NCBI GenBank assembly: GCA_031296355.1
Contig: JARLFX010000241.1
Span: 1 to 12,194, forward strand
DNA from: Acidobacteriaceae bacterium
Lineage (GTDB): Bacteria; Acidobacteriota; Terriglobia; Terriglobales; Acidobacteriaceae
Length of the DNA stretch: 12,194 bases
Reading direction: 5' to 3'
The translations under genes and the position numbers were made by a program. Of this stretch, positions 1 to 6,705 are shown in pieces. The notes beneath the pieces were generated by a model. It made no database searches. It saw nothing but the letters and a program-made list of their open reading frames with translations, and had not been told where the DNA came from. The first letter of the stretch is position 1; each line of letters opens with the position of its first letter.

Positions 1-972
1 AATACGCGGCTTCATCTTCCACGCTGTGAACATCAGCACGCCGGCGAGGCTAAGGAACGAAATCTTCGGTAGCCCGGGAATCAGTGCAAGAGCTGCCAAC
101 ACTCCACCGGCGATCCACAAGAGCCGCGGACTATTGAACAATTGATTGCGAACATTGATTCCCAGCGATTCCTTCGATGCTGCGCGTGTGACTACGATGC
201 CGCCCGCAACCGATACCAGCAGAGATGGCAGAATTGTCACGAGTCCGTCGCCAACCGTCAGAATGGTGTACGTCTTCAGCGCATCCGTAAAGGGCATGCC
301 CTGCTGAAACACGCCGATCAGGAATCCGGCGATGATATTGATCGCCATAATCAATATCGTGGCGAGTGAATCTCTCTGGCTAAAGCGAGCTGCACCATCC
401 ATCGCACCGCAGAACTCCGCTTCGCGTGCAACACGCTCTCGCCGCGCCCGCGCCTGTTGTTCGCTGATGAGGCCTGCGTTCAGATCAGCATCAATCGCCA
501 TCTGCTTGCCCGGCATCGCATCCAGATTGAAGCGTGCGGTGACCTCCGCCGTGCGTACTGCACCATGACTGATAACCAGAAACTGAATTGCAATCAGTGC
601 CAGAAAGAGTACGAATCCAACAATGTAATTTCCGCCCACTACAAACTGGCCGAACGCCTCGATTACCTTGCCTGCTGCCGCTGTGCCCTCATTACCGTGC
701 AGCAGGATGCGTCGTGTACTTGCCAGGTCAAGCGAAAGTCTCAGCAATGTAAGCAGCAGCAGCAGACTGGGAAAGACTGAGAACTGTACCGGTCGCAGAA
801 TCTGTATAGCCGTCAGCAGCACCAGTATGGATGCAGTGATACTAATTGTGAGTAGTAGATCGAGCACAAAGCTGGGCAGCGGTACCAGCATCACAAAGAC
901 CATAGACACTGCGGCGATTGGTGCAATCCATTCGCCCGAAAGTCTCAGCACATCCTGTATCCGCTTCATCAT
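1..972 (-). CDS. flhA: Flagellar export gate protein FlhA, N-terminal part (3' end beyond window)
   Basis: FlhA forms the nonameric export gate of the flagellar type III secretion apparatus in the inner membrane; its cytoplasmic domain docks substrates and chaperones. My own reverse-strand translation gives 324 residues with no stop before the window edge, about half of the usual length of roughly 700. Hydrophobic segments occur near residues 15-55, 65-85, 115-135, 203-222, 235-262 and 284-318, which fits the eight-helix membrane domain. The FHIPEP family signature is clear at residues 140-163 (AEVTARFNLDAMPGKQM, then IDAD), and the VGDGLVTILPSLLVS segment at 240-254 is also typical. The start is one of two tandem ATGs; the first overlaps the flhB stop by 4 bases (ATGA), with a GGCGGTGA-like ribosome site just upstream. 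It is the last gene of the window and probably continues the same transcript. The identity is secure; only the exact start (972 or 969) is open. Confidence 0.96.
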   Translation of the reverse strand, partial: MMKRIQDVLRLSGEWIAPIAAVSMVFVMLVPLPSFVLDLLLTISITASILVLLTAIQILRPVQFSVFPSLLLLLTLLRLSLDLASTRRILLHGNEGTAAAGKVIEAFGQFVVGGNYIVGFVLFLALIAIQFLVISHGAVRTAEVTARFNLDAMPGKQMAIDADLNAGLISEQQARARRERVAREAEFCGAMDGAARFSQRDSLATILIMAINIIAGFLIGVFQQGMPFTDALKTYTILTVGDGLVTILPSLLVSVAGGIVVTRAASKESLGINVRNQLFNSPRLLWIAGGVLAALALIPGLPKISFLSLAGVLMFTAWKMKPRI

Positions 973-2111
973 GGCGTCACCGCCCGTTGTAGACCAGATT
1001 CCTCATTGGCCTTTCCAGCTTTCTGCCCAGAGGCGTTGCGCGACCGCCGCTCGGCATCGCTTTGCCGCACATCCGCCTGGGCACGAAAAACCATCACAAG
1101 AATTTCTGCCACCGCCTGGTAGAGCTTTGCCGGAATGGAATCGCCTACTTCAACACTCTTGTAGAGCGCCTGTGCCAGTGGCCTGTTTTCGATCAGCATG
1201 ATTCCAGCATCCCGCGCGATCTGCTTTATCTTCTCCGCCAGTAGATCGCGGCCCTTCGCCACCACCTCGGGTGCCGTCATATCCGTCTCATACCGCAGTG
1301 CGATGGCATAGTGCGTAGGATTCGTTACCACTACCGTGGCCGTCGCCGCCGCCTTCAGCGAGCGCGTTCGCCGCATAGCTCGTTGCAACTGCCGCACTCG
1401 CGAGCGGATCACAGGATTGCCGTCAGTCTCTTTCGACTCTTCGCGCAACTCCTGCTTGCTCATCTTCATGTCGCCTTCCATCTTTTTCCAGGTCAGCGCA
1501 TAATCCACCGCCGCCCACGCCATCAGAACCAGACCCGACTTCCACACCACCTCAAACACCATCGAACCGACGAATCCCGCAAAGTCTCGTAATACAAGGC
1601 TGGATGCATTGACGATCATCACCCAGTGCGTCTGCATCGCTTTCACAACGACCCATGCGATAGCGGCAAACGGTAACAGCGATTTCAAAAGTTGGCTCAG
1701 CCCCATCGGAGAAAATATCTGCCCCAGCCGGGCAGCCGGATTCAACCTTTCAAATTTGAATGCCAGTGCTTCCGGTGCGATATTGATTCCACCCTGCATC
1801 AATCCGGCAAAGAGTGACACCACCATGGCCGCCAGCAGAATAGGTCCCAGCCAGCGCATCGTCTCAATCGCTGGCCAGAAAAGAATCGGTCCATTGCCGT
1901 CCAGATCACCTGTCGCCGCCAGATCGAGCGTATTGCGATACAGCGTCGTCCAATGTGTGAGTGCAGCAGGCGCAATCAGCATCAGCGCACCAAGCACCGC
2001 GGCCAGCGCAAGTACGCCGGGCAACTCGCGCGACCGAGCCACCTGTCCCTGTTTACGGGCCTTTTCCCTGCGCTTCGGAGTAGCCTGTTCCGTCTTGTTT
2101 GCGTCCGCCAT
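969..2111 (-). CDS. flhB: Flagellar export switch protein FlhB
   Basis: FlhB sits at the export gate and, by autocleavage of its cytoplasmic domain, switches secretion from rod/hook to filament substrates, in concert with the ruler FliK. The 380-residue length matches the family. The N-terminus is basic and hydrophilic (TEQATPKRREKARKQGQVAR), followed by four membrane segments near 31-55, 85-107, 140-165 and 180-205. The cleavage motif NPTH lies at residues 264-267 in VVTNPTHYAIALRY, so self-processing between Asn and Pro is expected. The rest of the cytoplasmic domain (VAKGRDLLAEKIKQIARDAG, then IENRPLAQALY) is well conserved. A charged tail of about 40 residues follows. The ATG start is 5 bases after the fliR stop with an AGGGA-type site inside the end of fliR, and the stop overlaps flhA. 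The presence of fliK in the same cluster agrees with the switching role. Confidence 0.97.
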   Translation of the reverse strand: MADANKTEQATPKRREKARKQGQVARSRELPGVLALAAVLGALMLIAPAALTHWTTLYRNTLDLAATGDLDGNGPILFWPAIETMRWLGPILLAAMVVSLFAGLMQGGINIAPEALAFKFERLNPAARLGQIFSPMGLSQLLKSLLPFAAIAWVVVKAMQTHWVMIVNASSLVLRDFAGFVGSMVFEVVWKSGLVLMAWAAVDYALTWKKMEGDMKMSKQELREESKETDGNPVIRSRVRQLQRAMRRTRSLKAAATATVVVTNPTHYAIALRYETDMTAPEVVAKGRDLLAEKIKQIARDAGIMLIENRPLAQALYKSVEVGDSIPAKLYQAVAEILVMVFRAQADVRQSDAERRSRNASGQKAGKANEESGLQRAVTP

Positions 2112-2116
2112 CGTCC

Positions 2117-2884
2117 CTAACCTGCCAGGTGCAGAAGATGGTCCGCCTGCACCATCGACCTGGAAAACAAACGTTCAAAAAGCGCCGGCCAATACCGTAA
2201 AGCCGCTAACATAACCAAAATCCCCAGCAGGCTCTTCACCGCAGGCCCCAGCAGCATCAGTGGCAGTTGCGGCGAGGCTTTGCCAAGCAGCCCAAGTGCC
2301 ACATCGGCCAACAGCGTGGCAGAAAGTACTGGCGCTGCGATCTGGATGCCGATTGAGAATGCACTTGCCGCAACATGCAGTGCGGCGACTGTGAATGCCG
2401 TGCCAAAGTGGCCGGCAGATGGAGGCAGGTAGTCAAAGCTGCGTACGATGGCACGCAGTATCCAAAAGTGAACACCAAGCCGAAGAAAGATCAGCATCGC
2501 CATCGTCTGATGAAAGAGTGCAACCACCGTCGAATCGACCTGCGTCTGTGGGTCCAGAATGTTGACCAGCGAATAGCCCATCTGGATGCTCAATATCTGT
2601 CCAGCCATCTGCACGCCATCAAAGACCACGTTCGTCGCAACTCCGAGCGCGATCCCAATCAGCAACTCTCCCAGCACCACGGTGGGCCATTGGCTGATGC
2701 TGATAGCAGGCATCCGGGCAGACAGCATGGGATAGAGCAATACCGTCAGCGCGAGTACAAAGATTGCCTTCACCCTCACAGGAATCGCCACGCTGCCAAA
2801 CATCGGGGCAAACAACATCAGACCCGACAGTCTGACACTGATCGTCAGCAGCGCGCCCATGATTGGAACCAGCGAGAGCTGCAT
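2117..2884 (-). CDS. fliR: Flagellar export gate protein FliR
   Basis: FliR is an integral membrane component of the export gate, assembling with FliP and FliQ into the conical pore through which rod, hook and filament subunits pass. The 255-residue protein is the usual length. It is hydrophobic throughout and has family landmarks: an early RLSGLMLFAPMFGSVAIP segment (residues 18-35), KAIFVLALTVLL, GELLIGIALG, then QMAGQILSIQMGYSLVNILD with the following DP, and a late SPQLPLMLLGPAVKSLLG stretch. In many FliR proteins the late motif reads PQ-x-N; here Pro stands in place of Asn. The ATG start overlaps the fliQ stop by one base (TAATG), so translation is probably coupled. It sits between fliQ and flhB, the common order in export-gate operons. 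Confidence 0.96.
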   Translation of the reverse strand: MQLSLVPIMGALLTISVRLSGLMLFAPMFGSVAIPVRVKAIFVLALTVLLYPMLSARMPAISISQWPTVVLGELLIGIALGVATNVVFDGVQMAGQILSIQMGYSLVNILDPQTQVDSTVVALFHQTMAMLIFLRLGVHFWILRAIVRSFDYLPPSAGHFGTAFTVAALHVAASAFSIGIQIAAPVLSATLLADVALGLLGKASPQLPLMLLGPAVKSLLGILVMLAALRYWPALFERLFSRSMVQADHLLHLAG

Positions 2885-3153
2885 TACTGCAGCACCTCGT
2901 GAAAGTCAGACATCACGCTGAGCGTGTAATGCGCCAAGTGCCGCCACATCCACGGCATCAGGCAGAAGAGAGCCACACCCGTCGCGAGCAACCGGGGTAT
3001 CGCAGATAATGTCTGGTCCTGCAGTGATGTAAGTACCTGCAGAATATTCACCAGCAGACTCACAACCACCACCGCCAGCAGAATAGGCCCTGCCAGCAGC
3101 ACCACCTCCTGCAGCATCGATCTCCCCAGCGCAACGACGGCATCCACGCCCAT
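2884..3153 (-). CDS. fliQ: Flagellar export gate protein FliQ
   Basis: FliQ is the small two-helix membrane subunit of the FliP-FliQ-FliR export gate. The 89-residue length is exactly typical. Two hydrophobic hairpin segments are visible, residues about 15-42 (VVLLAGPILLAVVVVSLLVN) and 52-72 (PRLLATGVALFCLMPWMWR). Between them lies the conserved polar loop LQVLTSLQDQTLSAIPRLLA, matching the family pattern of Q-x-x-T-x-(I/L)-Q-(E/D)-Q-T-L-x-x-(I/V)-P. The ATG overlaps the fliP TGA by one base (TGATG) and its TAA overlaps the fliR start, so it is tightly coupled on both sides. Confidence 0.96.
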   Translation of the reverse strand: MGVDAVVALGRSMLQEVVLLAGPILLAVVVVSLLVNILQVLTSLQDQTLSAIPRLLATGVALFCLMPWMWRHLAHYTLSVMSDFHEVLQ

Positions 3154-3938
3154 CAGCTAAAGCTCCTCATCAGTGCGCCAATTAGCAGGTGCCAGCCATC
3201 CACCATCAGAAAGAGCAGCAATTTCAATGGAGTCGAGATTACGACTGGCGGCAGTTGCATCATGCCGATTGATGTTGTGATGGATGCAACAACCATATCC
3301 ACAACCAGAAACGGCAGAAACAGCACCGCCCCGATCTGGAATCCAGCCTTGAGTTCGGAAAGAATGTATGCAGGCAGTAGCACGCGGAATGAAACATCGC
3401 CTACAGTTGCCGGACGAGGCTCTTTGGCCATCTCCACAAAAAGCGCAATATCTTTCTCACGCACGTAATGCGACATAAACTGTCGCATCGGCGTTGCCCC
3501 GCGGTCCAACGCTTCCGATGCAGTAATATTGCCTGCCTGTAGCGGAACAATCGCATCATGGTAGATTGCGTTGCCCACTGGCTGCATCAGAAAGAACGTC
3601 ATAATCAGCGACAGCCCAACCAGTGTCTGGTTCGATGGTGTGGTTTGCAAGCCGAGTGCCTGCCGCAGAAAGTGGAAAACCACCAGCAGCCGCGCGAACG
3701 GCGTCATGCAAATCAGAATCGAAGGAATCAGCGTAAGGAATGTGAGCAGGATGACAATGGTCCACTGCGCTGATCCTCCGCCCAATCCGGTTATCGTCAA
3801 TTCATTTGGATTAGATTGCGATGCTCGTACTTGTATGGGTGCGGCCGTGATAGCCCCATGCCCGTGCGCCTGAGCATATGCAGGCAAGGCGCCCAGCAAG
3901 AACAGCGCTGCAATCACTATGATGAGTGGCTGCTTCAC
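3153..3938 (-). CDS. fliP: Flagellar export gate protein FliP, GTG start
   Basis: FliP is the core subunit of the export gate pore. I choose the GTG at 3938-3936: it forms a GTGA overlap with the fliO stop, has an AAGGGCGG-like ribosome site about ten bases upstream, and gives a clean signal peptide (KQPLIIVIAALFLLGALPAY, then AQA) at residues 2-25, as many FliP proteins have. A longer reading from 3974 would add 12 residues ahead of the signal peptide and is less likely. The mature protein has the expected landmarks: CMTPFARLLVVFHFLRQALG at about 77-96, and the family signature PAYILSELKAGFQIG at 189-203, followed by FLPFLVVDMVVAS and LLLFLMVDGWHLLIGALMR. Length is 261 residues, within the normal range. 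The neighbours fliO and fliQ are in the standard order. Confidence 0.95.
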   Translation of the reverse strand: MKQPLIIVIAALFLLGALPAYAQAHGHGAITAAPIQVRASQSNPNELTITGLGGGSAQWTIVILLTFLTLIPSILICMTPFARLLVVFHFLRQALGLQTTPSNQTLVGLSLIMTFFLMQPVGNAIYHDAIVPLQAGNITASEALDRGATPMRQFMSHYVREKDIALFVEMAKEPRPATVGDVSFRVLLPAYILSELKAGFQIGAVLFLPFLVVDMVVASITTSIGMMQLPPVVISTPLKLLLFLMVDGWHLLIGALMRSFS

Positions 3939-4282
3939 GCAGTACCGCCCTTCTGCACTGCCACCGGATAGCACGGCCTTGACTGTGTATTTGTGCGAGC
4001 AAATGGCGCTCCTGCGCTGATCTCTGCCAACAGGTTTACATTGGAAGCGCCGCCCCCAACCAGGAAGCGGAGACCGTCTACCTGAACAACAGCAACAAAT
4101 CGTCTTTCTCCAAGCGAAATACTTTCCACGAGACGCAACTGCTTTGGGTCAGGCTGCGCCTTTGCCTTCGTCTGGATAAATTGCCATCCCCGCCCAAACA
4201 TCACCCAAACTTTCCGCAACACACCGCACGGTGTTGGTGATGGCAGAAGAGAGAACTCATGATTTGAAGTTTTATTCATCAT
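3935..4282 (-). CDS. fliO: Flagellar assembly protein FliO, apparently without membrane helix
   Basis: FliO assists assembly of the FliP ring of the export gate. The 115-residue product carries the typical small FliO core, residues about 47-91: LRLVESISLGERRFVAVVQV followed by DGLRFLVGGGASNVNLLAEI. This corresponds to the family's pattern of a beta-rich domain (L-R-V-V-E-x-x-x-L-G ... V-x-V-x-G-x-x-L-L-(L/V)-G). Position between fliN and fliP also fits. The odd feature is the N-terminus: FliO usually starts with a membrane-spanning helix, but residues 1-46 here hold only a short, broken hydrophobic stretch (VLRKVWVMFGRGWQFI) with three basic residues. The C-terminal 25 residues are not conserved as far as I can tell. 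The start is the first of two tandem ATGs overlapping the fliN stop (ATGATGA). Without context the domain alone would be a weaker assignment. Confidence 0.85.
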   Translation of the reverse strand: MMNKTSNHEFSLLPSPTPCGVLRKVWVMFGRGWQFIQTKAKAQPDPKQLRLVESISLGERRFVAVVQVDGLRFLVGGGASNVNLLAEISAGAPFARTNTQSRPCYPVAVQKGGTA

Positions 4283-4593
4283 GAGAGATCCGTAAGCCGC
4301 ACGGCCAGACGTTCGCCTACGACTTCAAACTCTGTCCATCCCACCAGCTGTCCATTCACGCGGAGCGGCAGATCACTGCTCTGGTGATATGCCGTCTCGA
4401 CAATAGACCCTTTAGATAGGCCTAAGAGATCGCCAACCGTAAACCTCATGACGGGTATGTCCAGCGCCAGCGTGCACGGAAGCCAGGGCAGCAATTCGTA
4501 CCGGCCCATATCCAGCGCCTTCTCTACTAAATGTGGCCCTCCCGAAGGCTTCTCCTTCTGCGCGATCATGGGTGGCTGTAGCGCTGTGTTCAT
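4279..4593 (-). CDS. fliN: Flagellar C-ring protein FliN (single SpoA domain)
   Basis: FliN forms the base of the switch-complex C-ring with FliM, and helps bring the FliH-FliI export ATPase to the gate. The 104-residue product has a short variable N-terminus and one SpoA domain at about 36-104. Landmarks are FTVGDLLGLSKGSIVE, SSDLPLRVNGQLVG, and EFEVVGERLAVRLTDL, matching the family pattern of L-x-x-G-(S/D)-(V/I) ... VNG ... G-E-x-x-V-V-x-x-x-x-(A/G)-V-R-(I/L). I choose the ATG at 4593, which has a GAGGT site nine bases upstream (and GGA closer in); a reading from 4650 would add 19 unconserved residues with no good ribosome site. One SpoA domain and the short length favour FliN over FliM. 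The stop overlaps fliO. No fliM is present next to it. Confidence 0.9.
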   Translation of the reverse strand: MNTALQPPMIAQKEKPSGGPHLVEKALDMGRYELLPWLPCTLALDIPVMRFTVGDLLGLSKGSIVETAYHQSSDLPLRVNGQLVGWTEFEVVGERLAVRLTDLS

Positions 4594-4677
4594 CGTTCCA
4601 TTACCTCGACCCTCGCCGGCCACTCTCGTAAGCGTGGGTGCGATGTTCAACTTGGTAGAAGCAATTCAGGGGCCATT

Positions 4678-4702
4678 GCGCAGGAACGGCATGCTCCTGC
4701 GC
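4678..4702 (-). repeat. Perfect inverted repeat, possible RNA hairpin upstream of fliN
   Basis: On the plus strand GCGCAGGA is followed by nine bases and then TCCTGCGC, so an RNA from either strand can form an 8-bp, GC-rich stem with a 9-base loop. It starts about 85 bases upstream of the fliN start. No T-run follows on the minus strand, so it is not a standard intrinsic terminator. It could be an mRNA-stabilising or processing hairpin, or a protein-binding palindrome. Confidence 0.5.
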
Positions 4703-4732
4703 TGCACGTTGTCCAACCGCGACGCCTTGCCT

Positions 4733-4749
4733 GCATTAATCCGTATTAA
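4733..4749. repeat. Copy 2 of a TTAA-type repeat motif
   Basis: On the plus strand the site reads GCATTAATCCGTATTAA. Its first ten bases, GCATTAATCC, are identical to those of the copy at 4854-4871, and each copy contains a second ATTAA box one helical turn from the first. Here the TTAA cores are separated by 6 bases. The site looks like a possible tandem half-site for a regulator, but no regulator is known. Confidence 0.35.
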
Positions 4750-4853
4750 CGCATTGTCCGCATCTTGCACTCCTGGTCGCCGTTGTGCTCTTTCTGAGCC
4801 TCGAATGAGAGCGTCCCAGCCCGCCGCCCTGCACAGAGGGGCACAGTCGGCGA

Positions 4854-4871
4854 GCATTAATCCAGCATTAA
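4854..4871. repeat. Copy 1 of a TTAA-type repeat motif
   Basis: On the plus strand the site reads GCATTAATCCAGCATTAA: the heptamer GCATTAA twice, with a 4-base spacer, so the boxes repeat every 11 bases. The two TTAA cores are 7 bases apart. It lies 10 bases beyond the flgE stop. The partner copy begins 121 bases away at 4733. The spacing would suit a DNA-binding dimer on one helix face; this is inference only. Confidence 0.4.
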
Positions 4872-4880
4872 GAATCGCGA

Positions 4881-6155
4881 CTACTGCATCATGGCGAGTG
4901 TGGCCTGGGAAACCTGATTGAAGGTTGTGATGGACTTCGCATTCGCCGAATACGCCTGTTGGGCAACAATCAGTTTGGCAAACTCAGTTGCAATGTCCAC
5001 GTTGGATTGTTCCACGGAACCGCCCACAATTGTGGCGCGCCCATCGGTTCCTGCCGTTCCAATCGCAGCTGTGCCAGAAGCAAATGTTGCCTGATAGTTG
5101 TTATTGCCCACATTCAGCAGCCCCTGCATATTGGCGAAAGACGCTACCGCCACCTGCCCCAGCTCAAGCGTCTTCCCGCTGGAGAACGTCCCTTCGATCG
5201 TTCCATCGGGTTGCACGGCATACGTACTCAGCGTCCCGGCAGCATAGCCGTCCTGCGTGGTGCCGCTGGTAGCGCTGGCGGCTGCCGTCTGCGTTATGGT
5301 CGCATTTCCGGAATCGTCTACCAGGTCCCAGTTGAGCGTGAGTGGCAGCGCACCGCTTGCGAAGGTCGTCGCCGGCGTTGTGACTGGAGGAATAGCCACA
5401 CTGATGCTGGTCGTAGCTGGAGTTCCCATGATCAACTTGCCGGAACTATCAAAGCTAAGCGTGCCCGATGCCACCTGCGTCGTGCCCGTTCCGCCCGTAC
5501 TCAGGTCGGCAGACGGCACTGTGATGGTGTAATCCCAACTGTTCGTCGCCGTTTTGGTGTATGCCACTGAGAGGGTATGCGGTGCGCCGAGTGAATCGTA
5601 CACTGCAAACGTGCTGGGTGACCCGGCATCACCCACCGCTGCTCCCGCGTTGAGATTCGCAGCAATATTAAATGTCGTCGTAGCAACTGCTGGACTGGTC
5701 AAGCCTCCTACCTGTAGCGGCTGCAACTCAGCTGATGCTTTGTTGACCACACCACCAGACGCCGGATACCCAAGCAACAATTCGCCGTTGGGCGTGATGA
5801 GCTGCCCGTTGCTGTTCGTCTTGAAATCCCCTGCGCGGGTATAGTCCAGCAGTCCGCTCGCACTCTGGGTTACGAAGAATCCGTTGCCGGAAAGCGCCAT
5901 GTTCGATGACGTTCCGGTGGCATTCAGATTGCCTTCCGTAAAGTTTGAATCCGTAGACGCCGTACGCACGCCTGAGCCCGTCTGCAGCGGATCGCCGCTA
6001 CCATTGGTCGACCCCGCCTGCGAAAATACATCGCTGAAACTCACCGTCTGATCCTTGTAGCCATCGGTATTCATGTTGGCCAGGTTGTTGGAGACGGACT
6101 GCAGTTGCGCCTGTGCAGCCGTAAGTCCTGAGAGTGGAATTGAGAACGAAGCCAT
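4881..6155 (-). CDS. flgE: Flagellar hook protein FlgE
   Basis: FlgE is the subunit of the curved hook that joins the rod to the filament, exported unprocessed through the type III gate and polymerised under the FlgD cap. The 424-residue protein has the characteristic N-terminal rod/hook motif at residues 8-34 (LSGLTAAQAQLQSVSNNLAN, then MNTDGYK), an ALSGNGFF segment near 87-94 followed by YTRAGDF, a Thr/Ala/Gly-rich middle (the surface domains), and the C-terminal heptad helix NVDIATEFAKLIVAQQAY at 385-402 ending ANAKSITTFNQVSQATLAMM. These ends pack as the coiled D0 core. Length separates it from the shorter rod proteins FlgF and FlgG. The start overlaps the flgD stop by one base (TAATG) behind a strong AGGAGG. 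Position right after flgD is the standard arrangement. Confidence 0.96.
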   Translation of the reverse strand: MASFSIPLSGLTAAQAQLQSVSNNLANMNTDGYKDQTVSFSDVFSQAGSTNGSGDPLQTGSGVRTASTDSNFTEGNLNATGTSSNMALSGNGFFVTQSASGLLDYTRAGDFKTNSNGQLITPNGELLLGYPASGGVVNKASAELQPLQVGGLTSPAVATTTFNIAANLNAGAAVGDAGSPSTFAVYDSLGAPHTLSVAYTKTATNSWDYTITVPSADLSTGGTGTTQVASGTLSFDSSGKLIMGTPATTSISVAIPPVTTPATTFASGALPLTLNWDLVDDSGNATITQTAAASATSGTTQDGYAAGTLSTYAVQPDGTIEGTFSSGKTLELGQVAVASFANMQGLLNVGNNNYQATFASGTAAIGTAGTDGRATIVGGSVEQSNVDIATEFAKLIVAQQAYSANAKSITTFNQVSQATLAMMQ

Positions 6156-6676
6156 TACCTGCCTCCTGAAATGTTCTGGTTAAGATTGGAAATACCTGCC
6201 CACGAAGCATTGAGTGGAAGGTTAAACATTGCGGCTGTGCTCAGTGCATTCGCACCTGTCCCCACAGGCATCATCGTGTTGGGATCAAACGGCAGCTGGC
6301 TTGTCGCAGCTTGTGATTGCGTATTCGTAGCGCCGCTTGCTGCTGTCACAGCAGCCTTCGCTGTCGCACCGGAGGCTTTCGCAGCAGTTGATGTTGATGT
6401 GGTTGCTCCGCCCAGCGCTTCATTGATGCTGATGAGTTGATCCAGCTGGTTCAGTGAAATCATCTGCCCCACCATTGCAGTTGAATCCATGGGCGCTGTC
6501 GGGTCCTGGTTTTGCAGTTCCTTCACCAGCAGATTCAAAAATGTGGTCTGCACGTCGCTGCTGTTCGAGCTGCTAGAGTCCGCCTTTGCAGTGCTCGTCT
6601 TTGCAGTTGTGCTGGCTGGCCTGAGCGTGCCGAGCACTGCCGGCAATGTGAAATTCGCTGCAACATTCTGTGACAT
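6155..6676 (-). CDS. flgD: Hook-cap scaffold FlgD, short form
   Basis: FlgD caps the growing hook and directs FlgE subunits into place; it is removed when the hook is complete. The conserved N-terminal domain is clear at residues 46-72 (FLNLLVKELQNQDPTAPMDS, then TAMVGQM), followed by a helix SLNQLDQLISINEAL. After about residue 90 the protein is Ala/Thr/Ser-rich and ends at 173 residues. Typical FlgD (about 230 residues in enterics) has further tudor-like and immunoglobulin-like domains, which I cannot see here, so this is a minimal form or the C-terminal part has diverged beyond recognition. No frameshift is apparent, since the stop is directly coupled to flgE (TAATG). An AGGAGG lies 4 bases ahead of the start, and 29 bases separate it from fliK. 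Confidence 0.9.
   Translation of the reverse strand: MSQNVAANFTLPAVLGTLRPASTTAKTSTAKADSSSSNSSDVQTTFLNLLVKELQNQDPTAPMDSTAMVGQMISLNQLDQLISINEALGGATTSTSTAAKASGATAKAAVTAASGATNTQSQAATSQLPFDPNTMMPVGTGANALSTAAMFNLPLNASWAGISNLNQNISGGR
6162..6167 (-). promoter_or_regulatory. Ribosome binding site of flgE
   Basis: A full AGGAGG on the minus strand lies 6 bases before the flgE ATG, inside the last codons of flgD. It fixes the flgE start and suggests strong translation, as expected for the abundant hook subunit. Confidence 0.8.
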
Positions 6677-6680
6677 ATTT

Positions 6681-6686
6681 CCTCCT
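6681..6686 (-). promoter_or_regulatory. Ribosome binding site of flgD
   Basis: A full AGGAGG lies 4 bases before the flgD ATG, in the 29-base spacer after fliK. The spacing is a little short, but no other start is supported as well. Confidence 0.7.
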
Positions 6687-6705
6687 GTGTACCTTTTGCT
6701 GAAAT

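Larger units (their letters stand above)
4594..4880 (-). other. Non-coding gap between flgE and fliN
   Basis: This is the only sizeable stretch in the window without a recognised gene. A 63-codon reading exists on the minus strand (4666-4857), but its product is Arg/Ala-rich, matches no flagellar family I know, and lacks a convincing ribosome site. The gap holds a perfect 8-bp inverted repeat (4678-4702), and two copies of a TTAA-containing motif (4733-4749 and 4854-4871). I see no convincing sigma-70, sigma-54 or sigma-28 promoter and no hairpin followed by a T-run. In many flagellar operons flbD, motA/motB, fliL or fliM lie between flgE and fliN, so this may be where genes were lost or where an internal promoter or processing site sits. 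That is inference. Confidence 0.6.

Noticed and set aside
4760..4850. GTGCAGGGC and GGGACGC fragments resembling parts of a c-di-GMP (GEMM) riboswitch
   Set aside because: The two fragments are too close to hold the intervening stem-loop, and the conserved AAACC and CAAAGCC parts are absent.
4666..4857. A 63-codon minus-strand frame in the flgE-fliN gap
   Set aside because: No ribosome site, an Arg/Ala-rich composition that resembles no flagellar protein (not FlbD, FliL or FliM), and it runs through the hairpin and one repeat.
4854..4871. A true CtrA binding site
   Set aside because: The TTAA-N7-TTAA spacing matches, but CtrA control is an alphaproteobacterial trait and the gene order here does not suggest that group; one match can arise by chance.
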